A stretch of DNA of 35,649 nt, taken from Clostridiales bacterium. GTDB lineage: Bacteria; Bacillota; Clostridia; Oscillospirales; Oscillospiraceae. The stretch covers positions 1-35,649 of the forward strand of contig JALETK010000174.1 of the NCBI GenBank assembly GCA_022781505.1, written 5' to 3'. Positions 1 to 8,154 of the stretch are shown in pieces (the first letter of the stretch is position 1; the number at the start of each line of letters is the position of its first letter). A model generated the notes under the pieces. The model did not search any database. It was not told the origin of the DNA and was given only the letters and a program-made list of their open reading frames with translations. Position numbers and translations under genes: made by a program.

Positions 1-360
1 GATTTCCTGGAGGAGATCACGGAGAAAACCTTCCGGGATGGCCTGTTTGGGCTGGAGAACCGGGAAAACCGAACCGGAGGCTCCGCCAAGGCCATCCGCC
101 GCTCCCGGCTTCCCTACGGCCTGGCGGCGGTGAAGGTCACATTGCACAAGCTGTTCCCGCCCTATAGGGACATGCAGCTGATTCCCTGGTATTCCTTCGT
201 GGACGGGCGGCCCTGGCTTCTGCCCGTGGCCTGGATTTACCGCTTTTTCTACTGCCTCCGGCACAAGTCCGGCCACAGCATGGCCCTGCTGGAGGAGCCC
301 TACACCTGCCGGGAGGAGATCAAAGAGCGCCAGGCCATGCTTTCCCGCTGGGGCCTGTGA
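1..360 (+). CDS. C-terminal part of a nucleotidyltransferase-family (NTP_transf_5-like) protein
   Basis: The reading frame is open from base 1 to the TGA at 358-360, so this is the last 119 residues of a gene that begins outside the window. The tail has a Phe-Pro-Pro-Tyr-x-x-Met segment followed by a hydrophobic PWLLPVAWIYRFFYCLR stretch. I recognise this arrangement as the usual C-terminus of the uncharacterised nucleotidyltransferase family (PF14907-like), often found in surface polysaccharide loci. The catalytic N-terminal domain is not visible, so the assignment rests on the tail alone. The ATG at 130 is an internal methionine, since coding sequence of the same style continues upstream of it. 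A hairpin lies about 20 bases after the stop. Alternative: another membrane-associated transferase tail. Confidence 0.5.
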   Translation, partial: DFLEEITEKTFRDGLFGLENRENRTGGSAKAIRRSRLPYGLAAVKVTLHKLFPPYRDMQLIPWYSFVDGRPWLLPVAWIYRFFYCLRHKSGHSMALLEEPYTCREEIKERQAMLSRWGL

Positions 361-380
361 GGTCAAGCATTCCATAAAAA

Positions 381-417
381 CCCCCTCCCGCAGCCGGATC
401 AGGGCTTCGGGAGGGGG
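381..417. terminator. Rho-independent-type hairpin after the partial transferase gene
   Basis: A perfect 10-bp GC stem (CCCCCTCCCG at 381-390 with CGGGAGGGGG at 408-417) encloses a 17-base loop. It lies 20 bases past the upstream stop codon. Five A residues precede it, so the T-run is on the minus-strand side; on the plus strand only TT follows. It may stop transcription in both directions. Confidence 0.55.
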
Positions 418-813
418 TTAGGTACGATATAGGGAGAAGCTGTCAGCCTGTGGCTGACGGATGACGAACGGCGAAATGTTGCGACTGGAAGGCACCTGCG
501 GGAATCAGCAAGGTGCTTTCCTCCACTGAGAAACTGCATTCCGACTTGGAAGCTGTCGCCGTCCCTCATCTGCCCCAGTGTGCGCACTGGGGCACCTTCC
601 CCCCGGGGGAAGGCTTGGGAGCTCCCGCGCCAGTGCAACCTTTTGTAACCAATTTGTAACCGCAATCAACACCCCTGGTCTTGACCGTTCCGACGGGGGA
701 AGAGCCGGATGAATGATGCGGTGCGGGCTTACAGTGCGGCAGTTTCGGGGGATTTCGGTACGTTCAAGACCGTTCCCTACGGGCATGACCGGAGAAACTG
801 CCGGTTTGAAAAC
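418..813. other. Intergenic region without a convincing gene
   Basis: Apart from the dyads at 571-613, this stretch holds short AT-rich direct repeats (two TTTGTAAC copies around 644-660) and two copies of GACCGTTCC (683-691 and 768-776), each followed closely by ACGGG. Reading frames across it lack ribosome sites and recognisable protein character. It separates the convergent ends of the partial gene and the glycosyltransferase. Confidence 0.5.
571..613. repeat. Palindromic intergenic repeat, two adjacent dyads
   Basis: TGCCCCAGTG (571-580) and its exact complement CACTGGGGCA (585-594) flank a 4-base loop. Immediately after, CCTTCCCCC and GGGGGAAGG (595-613) form a second perfect dyad around one base. 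Back-to-back GC hairpins in non-coding DNA resemble the dispersed REP/MITE-like units common in gut clostridia. No second copy was recognised in this window, so repeat status is inferred from structure. Confidence 0.5.
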
Positions 814-2028
814 TCAGCAGGCGGCCTTGTCCGAGGACAGCTGGGGGAGGGGCCGGGAGCCCTGGTGGGCGATGGGCTTCCAGACCTTGGCCTTTTTGAA
901 CACCGCCAGGATGTGCAGGGGATACCAGGAGGCGGTGAACAGGGGGTAGAGGAGAATGGTCTTCCACATTTTGAAAACGGGCCGCTTGCCTAAGACAGCC
1001 AGAAGCAGGGCGGTGCCCATCATGCCGGCCCAGAAGGACACGATGGAATAAACCAGGTACAGCCAGTTCCCGGCGGCAAGGGTCTGCCAGATGAGATACA
1101 GGCCGGGGATCAGGGCCAGCACCTGGAACATGGGCCCGGAGATGAGCACCGCCAGATCCAGGCACAGAAGGGGGTGCCGCCCGGTGAAGATGGCCTTCAG
1201 CAGCCTGGGAATGTACACCTGAGCGGTCTGCATGACGCCGCTGGACCAGCGGCGGCGCTGTACCATGGAGACGTGGAAGGTGAGGGGCTCTTCGTCATAG
1301 GTGACGGCCTCCGGCACCCACCAGACCTTCTCTCCACGAAGACCGCACTGGACGGCAAACTCCGTATCCTCCGTGAGGGTGACGGTCTGGAAGCCGCCCA
1401 TCTCATGGAGGAGCTCCCGGCTCACGGCAAAGCCTGTGCCGATGAGCTTGGCGGACAGGCCCAGGGTGCCCCTGGGACGGCTGTAGAGCAGGTTGAAGTT
1501 CTCCACATACAGGTCATAGCACCCGGAAATCCAGGTCTCCCCGGGATTGGAGGCCTTCTGCAACCCCTTGGCCAGGCGGGCGCCGGCGCAGAAGGCGTCG
1601 TTCATCCGGGACAGGAAATCGGGGTCCACCAGGTTATCCGCGTCAAAAATGCAGTAGGCATCATAGGCCATGGGCTCCAGTGTCTGGAAAGCCCACTGGA
1701 GCACCTGCCCCTTGGTGCGGACGGGCACGGTGCAGGGGAGCACCTTGGCGCCGGCCCGGCGGGCAACTCCGGCGGTATCGTCGGTGCAGTTGTTGGGAAT
1801 GATGTACAGATCGTAGAGATCGGAAGGATAGGTCTGTTTTAAAAACTGGGTCACCGTGTGCCCGATGACCGCCTCCTCGTTCCGGGCTGCAATGAGCACG
1901 GCGAAGCGGGTCTTTGGCGGGCAGCGCTTATACTTCTTCTGGGGCAACAGGAAGAAAAGCCCCGTAATGGCAGTGTACAGCGTGAAGATTTTCAGGATCA
2001 GACTCAGCGCATCGATCCAGCGTTCCAT
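814..2028 (-). CDS. Membrane-embedded processive family-2 glycosyltransferase
   Basis: This 404-residue protein has one N-terminal membrane segment (about residues 10-30), a GT-A catalytic domain and three to four C-terminal membrane segments. Catalytic landmarks are the opening VLIAARNEE, the metal-binding DAD (129-131), TED (219-221) and QRRRW (257-261). The last is the acceptor-site motif of processive beta-glycosyltransferases such as cellulose, hyaluronan and poly-GlcNAc synthases. It probably moves sugar from a nucleotide donor to a growing surface glycan at the inner face of the membrane; the sugar cannot be told from sequence. The ATG at 2028 is preferred: GGGGAGG lies just upstream, and a promoter at 2092-2120 would start RNA after the longer in-frame GTG at 2091. 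No polymer export partner is adjacent. Confidence 0.85.
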   Translation of the reverse strand: MERWIDALSLILKIFTLYTAITGLFFLLPQKKYKRCPPKTRFAVLIAARNEEAVIGHTVTQFLKQTYPSDLYDLYIIPNNCTDDTAGVARRAGAKVLPCTVPVRTKGQVLQWAFQTLEPMAYDAYCIFDADNLVDPDFLSRMNDAFCAGARLAKGLQKASNPGETWISGCYDLYVENFNLLYSRPRGTLGLSAKLIGTGFAVSRELLHEMGGFQTVTLTEDTEFAVQCGLRGEKVWWVPEAVTYDEEPLTFHVSMVQRRRWSSGVMQTAQVYIPRLLKAIFTGRHPLLCLDLAVLISGPMFQVLALIPGLYLIWQTLAAGNWLYLVYSIVSFWAGMMGTALLLAVLGKRPVFKMWKTILLYPLFTASWYPLHILAVFKKAKVWKPIAHQGSRPLPQLSSDKAAC

Positions 2029-2091
2029 ATGAACCTCCCCATATTCCAGCGCCTTGTGCGCAGCGTTCAGAATCTCCTTTTTTCTTTGCAC

Positions 2092-2120
2092 ATCATAACG
2101 GAAAATGTCTTAAGATGCAA
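2092..2120 (-). promoter_or_regulatory. Sigma-A-type promoter of the glycosyltransferase gene
   Basis: Read on the minus strand, TTGCAT (2115-2120) and TATGAT (2092-2097) are 17 bases apart. The expected RNA start near 2085 leaves a leader of about 57 bases before the ATG at 2028. Confidence 0.55.
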
Positions 2121-2186
2121 TGGCCCAAATCCTTAATTTTTCCTTAATTCTTAAAAGGAATTCGGGTAATATGCACAAGATGCCTT

Positions 2187-2984
2187 TTACCTGGGATCGA
2201 ATTCGTTCCGAATGCGCATGGCCAGGTCATAGGCCCCCTTGTAGTCCCCCAGCTCCCGGCAGCAGGTCTCCATTTGCAGGAGAAGGGCCCGGGTGCTGCC
2301 GGTTCTGGCCTCCGCCTGAATCAGAAGCTCCAGGGCCTGGGCGTAGCGCCCCAGGGCGCAAAGCACCTCCCCATGGAGAGAAGGATTGTCCACCTGGCCC
2401 GTCTCCAGGAGAGTCAGGGCCTCCTCGGGCTTTCCCTGGGCCAGACGCTGCTTTGCCAGCGCCGTGAGGACGGGTGCGGCCACTTGGGAGAGATCCTCAG
2501 AAGGGTTCAGCTCTCCCCGGAGCACGGAGGCGGCAGCGGGAATGGAGGCATCCTCCAGACGGCTGCGCCCGTTGGCGGCCAGGGCCTGTTCCAGAAGTGC
2601 CTGGGCTCCGCCGGACTCGCCCTCTGCGGCTGCCTCCCGGGCCAGGGTCAGGCGGAGCCTGGCCTCCAGCAGGGAGGCCAGGTCGTCCAGCACGGACCCC
2701 TCAGGCCGGTAAGCCTCCAGAGCCAGGAGGGCCTGCCGGGGCCGTTCCCATTGGGCGCAGACCTCCTCCAGAACCGGGAGATTGGGGCTGGCGGACTCCC
2801 CCAGAAAGTAGGACACGGGCTTTCCCAGCCGTCCGGCCAGGTAGGAGAGGGTTCCAAGGGACGGAACCGCCCGGTCACACTCCAGCTGGGAAAGCTGATT
2901 TCTGGTTATGGCGGCTCCGCAGAGCTGCCGCTGGGACAGCCCCGCCGCAATGCGGGCCTGCCGCAGCCGTTGGCCCAGGGTCAT
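2187..2984 (-). CDS. XRE-family transcriptional regulator with helical-repeat C-terminus
   Basis: The 265-residue product starts with a Cro/C1-type helix-turn-helix (about residues 4-58, with GLSQRQLCGAAITRNQLSQLE covering the two helices). The rest is an Ala/Leu-rich helical region with repeated 30-40 residue units resembling TPRs, as in regulators that sense a peptide or small ligand. ATG at 2984 is chosen because AAAGGAG lies about nine bases upstream; a longer frame to 3032 has no such site. It is divergent from the DUF975 gene, so it may control itself and that neighbour. A weak minus-strand promoter (TTGCAG, 17 bases, TTTACT) can be drawn upstream. The ligand is unknown. Confidence 0.8.
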   Translation of the reverse strand: MTLGQRLRQARIAAGLSQRQLCGAAITRNQLSQLECDRAVPSLGTLSYLAGRLGKPVSYFLGESASPNLPVLEEVCAQWERPRQALLALEAYRPEGSVLDDLASLLEARLRLTLAREAAAEGESGGAQALLEQALAANGRSRLEDASIPAAASVLRGELNPSEDLSQVAAPVLTALAKQRLAQGKPEEALTLLETGQVDNPSLHGEVLCALGRYAQALELLIQAEARTGSTRALLLQMETCCRELGDYKGAYDLAMRIRNEFDPR

Positions 2985-3077
2985 GGAACAGGCTCCTTTC
3001 AGATGATCCGCTGCAGCCCCCAAGGGCCCCAAAGTAAAGGGGGATTGCCGGAAAACTGCAATTTGCGAAAAAAAGAT

Positions 3078-3106
3078 TTGCTATTTTGGAAATTTTGACT
3101 TACTAT
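3078..3106 (+). promoter_or_regulatory. Promoter of the DUF975 gene
   Basis: TTGCTA (3078-3083) and TACTAT (3101-3106) are separated by 17 bases, about 40 bases before the ATG at 3146, which itself has a good AAGGAGGG site. The spacer opens with TTTTGGAA, loosely similar to the motif in other promoters of this window. Confidence 0.5.
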
Positions 3107-3145
3107 GAGGGAAGAAAAAACAAATGAAACAAGGAGGGCGTTTTT

Positions 3146-4087
3146 ATGACGTTTGACATAGCCGGGCTGAAGGCCTCCGGCCAGGGTGCCCTGGAGCGGG
3201 CAGGCAAGCGGCCACGGCAGCTGGTGATGCTCTATGCCCTGGTGGCCGGGGGCGTTGGCCTTCTGTGCAGCCTGCTGGGGTGGGTTCTGAGCCGGCAGAT
3301 GGACACGGCCACGGGCCTCTCCGGCCTGGGAACCCGCTCAGCTCTGATGGCCACCCAAGCGGTGGTCAGCATCGTGGTGGCCGTGGCCTCGCCCCTGTGG
3401 GACGCGGGCTATATGGTCACCATGCTGGATGTGTACCGGGGCAAGGAGACGGGCCCCCGCCGCCTGTTGTGGGGCTTTGTTCAGTGGAAGCGGATGCTGG
3501 TCTGCGGGGTTTTCCTGCTGCTCCAGATGTTTGTCATGTCCTATCTGGCCCTGATGGTGTCGGAGATGGTGTACATGCTGTCCCCCTTTTCCGCGTCCCT
3601 GGACCTCACGGTTGTGGAGCAGGCGCTTGTGACGGGGGATGCATCGGCGGTCTACCGGCAGATGCTGCCCATGCTGATTCTGGCGGCCGTGGCGGTGTGC
3701 GCCGTGGTGGTGTACCTGCTGTTTCGCTATCAGCTGGTCTATTACATTATGGAGGACTATCCGGATATCCCCGGCAGGCGGCTGCTGGGAGCCTCCGCAG
3801 TGCTGATTCGGGGAATGAAGGGGCAGTTCTTCCGGCTGTATCTCAGCTATTGGTGGTATTTTGTCCTGTGCCTGGTGGGAATGGTGATTCCCTACCTGGA
3901 CGTGCTTCTGGAGCTGGCGGGAATCCGGCTGCCGGTGAACGGGGATCTTCTGGCGGCGGGACTGTACGCCGTCTATCTGGTCTTTACCTGCGGCGTTCAG
4001 ATTCTGTGGAAGAATCAGGTTCAGTGCTCCCTGGCCGCGGCCTACACCCGGCTCCGGGAGGAGCGGATGTCCGAAACAAAGGCCTGA
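3146..4087 (+). CDS. DUF975-family integral membrane protein
   Basis: This is a 313-residue polytopic protein with about six hydrophobic segments (near residues 26-48, 65-90, 110-135, 170-192, 225-247 and 265-290). The cytoplasmic stretch RRLLGASAVLIRGMKGQFFRL followed by LSYWWYF matches the conserved core of the DUF975 family of Firmicute membrane proteins, whose molecular role is not established. It is divergent from an XRE regulator with a clear promoter between them, which suggests regulated expression. Its last 46 bases overlap the 3' end of the convergent hydrolase gene. The start is well supported by AAGGAGGG eleven bases upstream. Confidence 0.7.
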   Translation: MTFDIAGLKASGQGALERAGKRPRQLVMLYALVAGGVGLLCSLLGWVLSRQMDTATGLSGLGTRSALMATQAVVSIVVAVASPLWDAGYMVTMLDVYRGKETGPRRLLWGFVQWKRMLVCGVFLLLQMFVMSYLALMVSEMVYMLSPFSASLDLTVVEQALVTGDASAVYRQMLPMLILAAVAVCAVVVYLLFRYQLVYYIMEDYPDIPGRRLLGASAVLIRGMKGQFFRLYLSYWWYFVLCLVGMVIPYLDVLLELAGIRLPVNGDLLAAGLYAVYLVFTCGVQILWKNQVQCSLAAAYTRLREERMSETKA

Positions 4088-5076
4088 TGGGCCTCCCAGA
4101 AGGCAATTGCCTCCTCCAGCCAGCCCTGAGCCTCGCTGTTCAGGGCAACGCCCATTCCGTGGCCGCCCTTGTCCACGGGACGGAACCGGCACTCCACCCC
4201 CAGCTCCTTGGCTCGCTTGGAAAAGGCCAGGCCGTTTCCGTGGAAGGGCAGAATTTCATCGTCCCGGCACTGCCACAGGTAGGTGGGGGGATAGGTTTTG
4301 TCCATATGGTCCAGAATATAGGTGGGGGGCAGAGTGGAGCGCCAGGTTCTGCCCATGTATAGCTGCAGGAAGCTGTTCACCGCCATGTTCCGCTCCTCCA
4401 GGCTCACCAGCGGGTAGCCCAGGACGATGCAGGCGGGCTTGGGAAGCCCGATGGCGGAATAGCCGAAGTTTAACGTGCCCGTGGAGGCCGCCACATGGCC
4501 TCCGGCGGAGAAGCCGAAAACGGCATAGTCCGTAGGCCGAACCTGAAGCGCCTCTGCGTGGGCGGTGATGTACCGGAGGGCCGCCTGCATATCCTGAAAG
4601 GGCTTTGGCAGCTGCCCCCGCCGGCCGCAGCGGTACTGGAGGAGAAACACATGGTACCCGGCCTCGTGGAGCCTGGCCCCCACAGGGAGCCCCTCCACGG
4701 TGATGGCCACGTTGATGTATGCCCCGCCGGGGGCAATGATGGCGTAGGGAGCGCCGGGCTTTCCCGGCAGGAACAATAAACTGGCCTTTGCCCGGGTGGG
4801 GTCCTCCCGCAGCTCCTCCGGGGTGTAGAGAGGAAGGGACCGGAGCTGCCCGGCGGCGGCCTCCTGCCGGGCGAATTCCAGCCCGGAGACCAGATCCGCG
4901 TGACGCCACGCCGGGGTCATGCGCTCCAGCTGGCCGATGGTGAGGCGGGCGTAAAAGGGATTCTGAGGGCTCCCTTTGGGGCCCAGAAGCAGCTGATTTT
5001 TGAAGGGGGCCAGACCGGGGAGGCGCAGCACATCGCCGAACCGGGTGTGCCGGGAGACGGTGGGGGAATCGTTCAT
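4042..5076 (-). CDS. Alpha/beta-hydrolase (esterase/lipase-like)
   Basis: The 344-residue product carries the nucleophile elbow GFSAGGH (Ser190), an acid in CRDDEILPFHG (Asp272 or 273) and the catalytic His in GGHGMG (His306). An APGGAY oxyanion-type segment lies near 115-120. This is the layout of small carbohydrate-ester or acetyl-esterase-like hydrolases. There is no signal peptide, so it should act in the cytoplasm. The ATG at 5076 has an AGAAGG ribosome site; a longer frame to 5157 lacks one. It stands alone, convergent with and overlapping the DUF975 gene by 46 bases, so neither neighbour hints at its substrate. Confidence 0.8.
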   Translation of the reverse strand: MNDSPTVSRHTRFGDVLRLPGLAPFKNQLLLGPKGSPQNPFYARLTIGQLERMTPAWRHADLVSGLEFARQEAAAGQLRSLPLYTPEELREDPTRAKASLLFLPGKPGAPYAIIAPGGAYINVAITVEGLPVGARLHEAGYHVFLLQYRCGRRGQLPKPFQDMQAALRYITAHAEALQVRPTDYAVFGFSAGGHVAASTGTLNFGYSAIGLPKPACIVLGYPLVSLEERNMAVNSFLQLYMGRTWRSTLPPTYILDHMDKTYPPTYLWQCRDDEILPFHGNGLAFSKRAKELGVECRFRPVDKGGHGMGVALNSEAQGWLEEAIAFWEAHQAFVSDIRSSRSRV

Positions 5077-5174
5077 GAGATGCCTTCTTTCGGGGCGGCC
5101 CTCCCGGAGGGCCGCAGTTCTGGCCTTTACTTTACCCCAGGAGCGCCGGAAAATCAACCCCCGGGCCCCCTCTG

Positions 5175-5204
5175 TTTACAAAAAATCCCTCAGAAGTTTA
5201 TAGT
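5175..5204 (+). promoter_or_regulatory. Promoter of the HtrA-like protease gene
   Basis: TTTACA (5175-5180) and TATAGT (5199-5204) are 18 bases apart. A 10-bp perfect palindrome TGTGTACACA (5215-5224) lies at the predicted transcription start and could be an operator or start a short leader hairpin. Confidence 0.45.
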
Positions 5205-5285
5205 TCGTTTGGATTGTGTACACACATTTTTCACAAGTCCGAAGTATGATAACACCAGAAAAACCCAATGAGGAGATGGAAGATC

Positions 5286-7124
5286 GTGGATCAATTCCAG
5301 GAGGACAGCCGGAATGGCTGTGAGAGCAGCGGCATCTTTTTCCGGGAGCCCGGTTCCGTGAACCGGAGCCCGGTACCGGAGGATCTTGCGGCCCCGGCAG
5401 AGAACAAACCCATGGAAGGGGCCTTTGAGCCGGGGGAGGAAGCGGCGCCTCCCGCAGCTTTGGAGGCGGAGGAGCAGCCTTTTGTCCCGGAGGCGGAGGA
5501 ACTGCCTTCCGCCCAGGAGGCGGAAGCGGCTTCCGTGCCTCCCGTGGCGGAGCCCCCAGAGGCCGGGGCTGCCGGAGAACCGGTGCAGACGGTGAACCCC
5601 CAGCCCCAAAGTCAGCCCAGCCAGGGCGCCTGGGCTCCCCAGACCCCGCCCAACCCGGGCTATTACAACGGGTATAACCATTATAACAACGGCTATTACG
5701 GAAACACCGACGGCGTCTACCGGAATGCGGGCGCAGGCAGACGGGAATCCCCCTATGCCCAGTCCCCCTATGTCACCGGCGGACAGCCCATGGGCGACTG
5801 GGGAGCGGCCTACACGCCGCCTCCTCCCAAGAAGCCCAAGCCCCCCAAGGCCAAAAAGACCGGCAAGGGAAAGAAAGCTCCCAAGGTGATTGCGGCAGTG
5901 CTGGCCCTGATTCTGGCGGGGACAGGCGGCGGCATCCTGGGCGCCTGGCTCACCGGAAACCGGTGGGAGAAAACTACGCAGGCGCTCCAGGCGGATTTCC
6001 AAAGCCAGCTGGATCAATTGAAGGAGCAGCAGAGCGCCGCTCCCCAGTTCAACGTGGCGCCCAGTCCAGAGACGGGGGCGGCTGTGAATTCCGTAGCCAC
6101 CTCCGGAGAGCTGACGCCCAGGCAGGTGTACGCCCAGAATGTGGCGTCGGTGGTCTCCATCACCAACAAGGGCGTGATCTCCAGCGGCTGGGGACAGCAG
6201 GAATTTGTGGGCTCCGGCTCCGGCTTCATTCTCACCGCCAACGGCTATGTGCTGACCAATTACCATGTGGTGGAGAATGCTGTCACCCTCACCGTGTCCA
6301 CCTACGCAGGTACGGAATATGAGGCGGAGCTGGTGGGCTATGACTCCTTCAGCGATGTGGCTCTTTTAAAGGTGGACGCCACAGACCTGCCCGCCGTCAC
6401 CGTGGGCGATTCCGACGCCCTGGTGGTGGGCGACCAGGTGGCCGCCATTGGCAACCCCCTGGGGGAGCTGACCTCCAGCCAGACCATCGGCTACGTCAGC
6501 GCCAAGGACCGTACGGTGAACACCGACGGAACCATTCTCAACATGATTCAGACCGACGCCGCCATTAACTCCGGCAACTCCGGCGGCCCCCTGTTTAACA
6601 TGTACGGCCAGGTGGTGGGCATCACCACGGCCAAGTACTCCGGCTCCACCTCCTCCGGCGCCTCCATCGAGGGCATTGGCTTTGCCATTCCCATCAATGA
6701 CGTGATGGCCCTGATGGACGACCTGATGGAGTACGGCTATGTCAAAGGCCAGGCCTATCTGGGCATCACCGTCCTGGAAATGGACGCCGCCGTGGCGGAG
6801 GCCTACGGCCTGCCCACGGGCCCCAAGGTCAACTCCGTGGTGGCCGGCTCCTGCGCGGAGAAGGCAGGCGTCCAGGTGAATGATATTATTGTCGCCATTG
6901 GGGAGATTGACGTGGCCAGCTACTCTGACCTGGCCTATGCCCTCCGCTCCTTCCATGCCGGGGACTCCACCACCATCACCGTCTACCGGGGCGGCCAGAC
7001 CCTGACTTTGGATGTCACCCTGGACGAGAAGCCCGCCAACACCACCCCCACGGAGCCTACCCAGCCTGAGGAGCAGACGCCTGATCCCGGCTCCTGGTAC
7101 GACTATATCTTCCCCAACCCCTGA
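5286..7124 (+). CDS. Membrane-anchored HtrA/DegP-type serine protease with PDZ domain
   Basis: The 612-residue protein has a cytoplasmic acidic, Pro/Glu-rich region, a Tyr/Asn-rich stretch, a Lys/Pro-rich patch and one membrane anchor (about residues 199-222). A trypsin-like domain follows, then a PDZ domain (about 490-585) and a Thr/Pro tail. The catalytic triad is complete: His327 in NYHVVENA, Asp357 in FSDVALLKV and Ser432 in GNSGGPLF. It should degrade or refold damaged proteins outside the membrane and respond to envelope stress. AGGAG at 5271-5275 sits ten bases before GTG 5286, so that start is preferred; the in-frame ATG at 5268 overlaps the site and is the alternative. The gene is monocistronic, between its own promoter and a strong terminator. 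The long N-terminal region is larger than in model HtrA proteins but usual for clostridial ones. Confidence 0.93.
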   Translation: MDQFQEDSRNGCESSGIFFREPGSVNRSPVPEDLAAPAENKPMEGAFEPGEEAAPPAALEAEEQPFVPEAEELPSAQEAEAASVPPVAEPPEAGAAGEPVQTVNPQPQSQPSQGAWAPQTPPNPGYYNGYNHYNNGYYGNTDGVYRNAGAGRRESPYAQSPYVTGGQPMGDWGAAYTPPPPKKPKPPKAKKTGKGKKAPKVIAAVLALILAGTGGGILGAWLTGNRWEKTTQALQADFQSQLDQLKEQQSAAPQFNVAPSPETGAAVNSVATSGELTPRQVYAQNVASVVSITNKGVISSGWGQQEFVGSGSGFILTANGYVLTNYHVVENAVTLTVSTYAGTEYEAELVGYDSFSDVALLKVDATDLPAVTVGDSDALVVGDQVAAIGNPLGELTSSQTIGYVSAKDRTVNTDGTILNMIQTDAAINSGNSGGPLFNMYGQVVGITTAKYSGSTSSGASIEGIGFAIPINDVMALMDDLMEYGYVKGQAYLGITVLEMDAAVAEAYGLPTGPKVNSVVAGSCAEKAGVQVNDIIVAIGEIDVASYSDLAYALRSFHAGDSTTITVYRGGQTLTLDVTLDEKPANTTPTEPTQPEEQTPDPGSWYDYIFPNP

Positions 7125-7200
7125 CAGCCATGCAGCGGCTCAAATGCTGCTTCACATAGATCGCGTTTTTCTCCTGTGTTCCTTTCTTTCTTTCTTTTTT

Positions 7201-7250
7201 CATGACAGAAAAACACTCTGGAAGCAATTCCAGGGTGTTTTTCTGTCATG
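7201..7250. terminator. Strong hairpin terminator after the HtrA-like gene
   Basis: CATGACAGAAAAACAC (7201-7216) pairs exactly with GTGTTTTTCTGTCATG (7235-7250), and the inner bases extend the stem to nearly 23 bp around a short loop. The A and T runs within the stem make it work in either direction. Confidence 0.8.
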
Positions 7251-7295
7251 CGCCCGGTGGGCGCAGATTCAAATGGTGCCCTTCCCTGGATTTTA

Positions 7296-7328
7296 TGTAT
7301 ATTCACAAATATACATTATTTGTGAATA
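7296..7328. promoter_or_regulatory. Two overlapping AT-rich dyads, candidate operator
   Basis: TGTATATT (7296-7303) and AATATACA (7308-7315) form one perfect dyad. TATTCACAAATA (7300-7311) and TATTTGTGAATA (7317-7328) form a second, overlapping one. They end about 50 bases before the -35 box of the amino-acid operon, a usual place for an activator or repressor site. The binding protein is unknown. Confidence 0.5.
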
Positions 7329-7376
7329 AATAAAATGGCTTATGCGACAAACATGAATAAAAATCCAAATTGGGTG

Positions 7377-7405
7377 TTGACATTCCGGGAAGAGGGAGGT
7401 ATAAT
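7377..7405 (+). promoter_or_regulatory. Perfect-consensus sigma-A promoter of the amino-acid operon
   Basis: TTGACA (7377-7382) and TATAAT (7400-7405) are 17 bases apart, an exact match to consensus. TTCCGGGAA (7383-7391) follows the -35 box directly and is shared with the promoter at 13548. A promoter this strong usually needs a repressor, which fits the dyads upstream and inside it. Confidence 0.85.
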
Positions 7406-7458
7406 AGCGCCGTAATTTGACAGGGGTCCTGAGAAAAGAAAACAGAGAGGTGAAAATA

Positions 7459-8154
7459 GTGAATATTCTTGAGATATTCCTGAATTATTATAAATACTTC
7501 CTCAGAGGCACACAGACCACCATTGTGGTTTCCATCATTACGGTTCTGCTGGGCAGTGTACTGGGCGCGGTGATTGCGCTCCTGCGGCTCTCTGGGTTTA
7601 AGCCCTTTTCCGCGTTTGCGAAGCTGTATACCACGGTCATGCGGGGAACGCCTCTGCTGGTTCAGCTGTACATCGTGTACTACCAGCTCAACTTCATCCA
7701 CTATCCCGAGGGCACCTTCCTGGGGGTGGAGCTGGCGCGGGTGATGCCCTGTATTCTGGCCCTGTCCATGAACTCCGCGGCTTATGTGGCCGAGGTAATC
7801 CGCTCCGGCATTCAGGCGGTGGATTACGGCCAGACGGAAGCGGCCATGTCCTGCGGCATGACCTATGGACAGACCATGATTCACATTGTGCTCCCCCAGG
7901 CCATCAAAAACATTCTCCCGGCCCTGGGCAACGAGCTGGTCACCATGATCAAGGAGACCTCCATCATTCAGTATCTGGGAATCGGCGACCTGATGTACAA
8001 CAACGGAATCGTGGTCACTGCCACATATAATCCGCTGCCCTGCTATTATATCTCCGCCATCATTTACCTGATCATCAATGTGGCGCTTGGAAAGGGACTG
8101 GACATTTTTGAAAGGAGGATGAAGCGCAGTGAGCGGGAAAGAAGTTCTGTTTGA
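7459..8154 (+). CDS. Polar amino-acid ABC transporter permease
   Basis: This 231-residue protein is a HisM/GlnP-type inner-membrane permease with about five membrane segments. The cytoplasmic EAA-type loop ([12 protein letters not shown], then [17 protein letters not shown]) is the contact site for the ATPase. It forms the membrane channel for uptake of an amino acid. The GTG at 7459 is preferred because AGAGAGG stands just upstream; an in-frame ATG at 7417 lies at the promoter's predicted RNA start and has no ribosome site. Only one permease gene is present, so it probably works as a homodimer. It overlaps the ATPase gene by 26 bases, so the two are translationally linked. Confidence 0.9.
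   Translation: MNILEIFLNYYKYFLRGTQTTIVVSIITVLLGSVLGAVIALLRLSGFKPFSAFAKLYTTVMRGTPLLVQLYIVYYQLNFIHYPEGTFLGVELARVMPCILALSMNSAAYVAEVIRSGIQAVDYGQTEAAMSCGMTYGQTMIHIVLPQAIKNILPALGNELVTMIKETSIIQYLGIGDLMYNNGIVVTATYNPLPCYYISAIIYLIINVALGKGLDIFERRMKRSERERSSV

Noticed and set aside
130-360. A complete 76-residue gene starting at ATG 130
   Set aside because: The same frame is open and protein-like from base 1, and no ribosome site precedes 130, so this is an internal methionine of a longer gene.
1174-1842. A 222-codon open frame on the plus strand within the glycosyltransferase gene
   Set aside because: It is the antisense of the catalytic domain with DAD, TED and QRRRW motifs; there is no ribosome site and no domain.
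2029-2091. N-terminal extension of the glycosyltransferase from GTG 2091
   Set aside because: The GTG overlaps the promoter's downstream region and has no ribosome site, while ATG 2028 has GGGGAGG.
5190-6266. A 358-codon open frame on the minus strand
   Set aside because: It is opposite the N-terminal half of the HtrA-like gene, whose triad and membrane anchor are intact. The antisense product has no family features.
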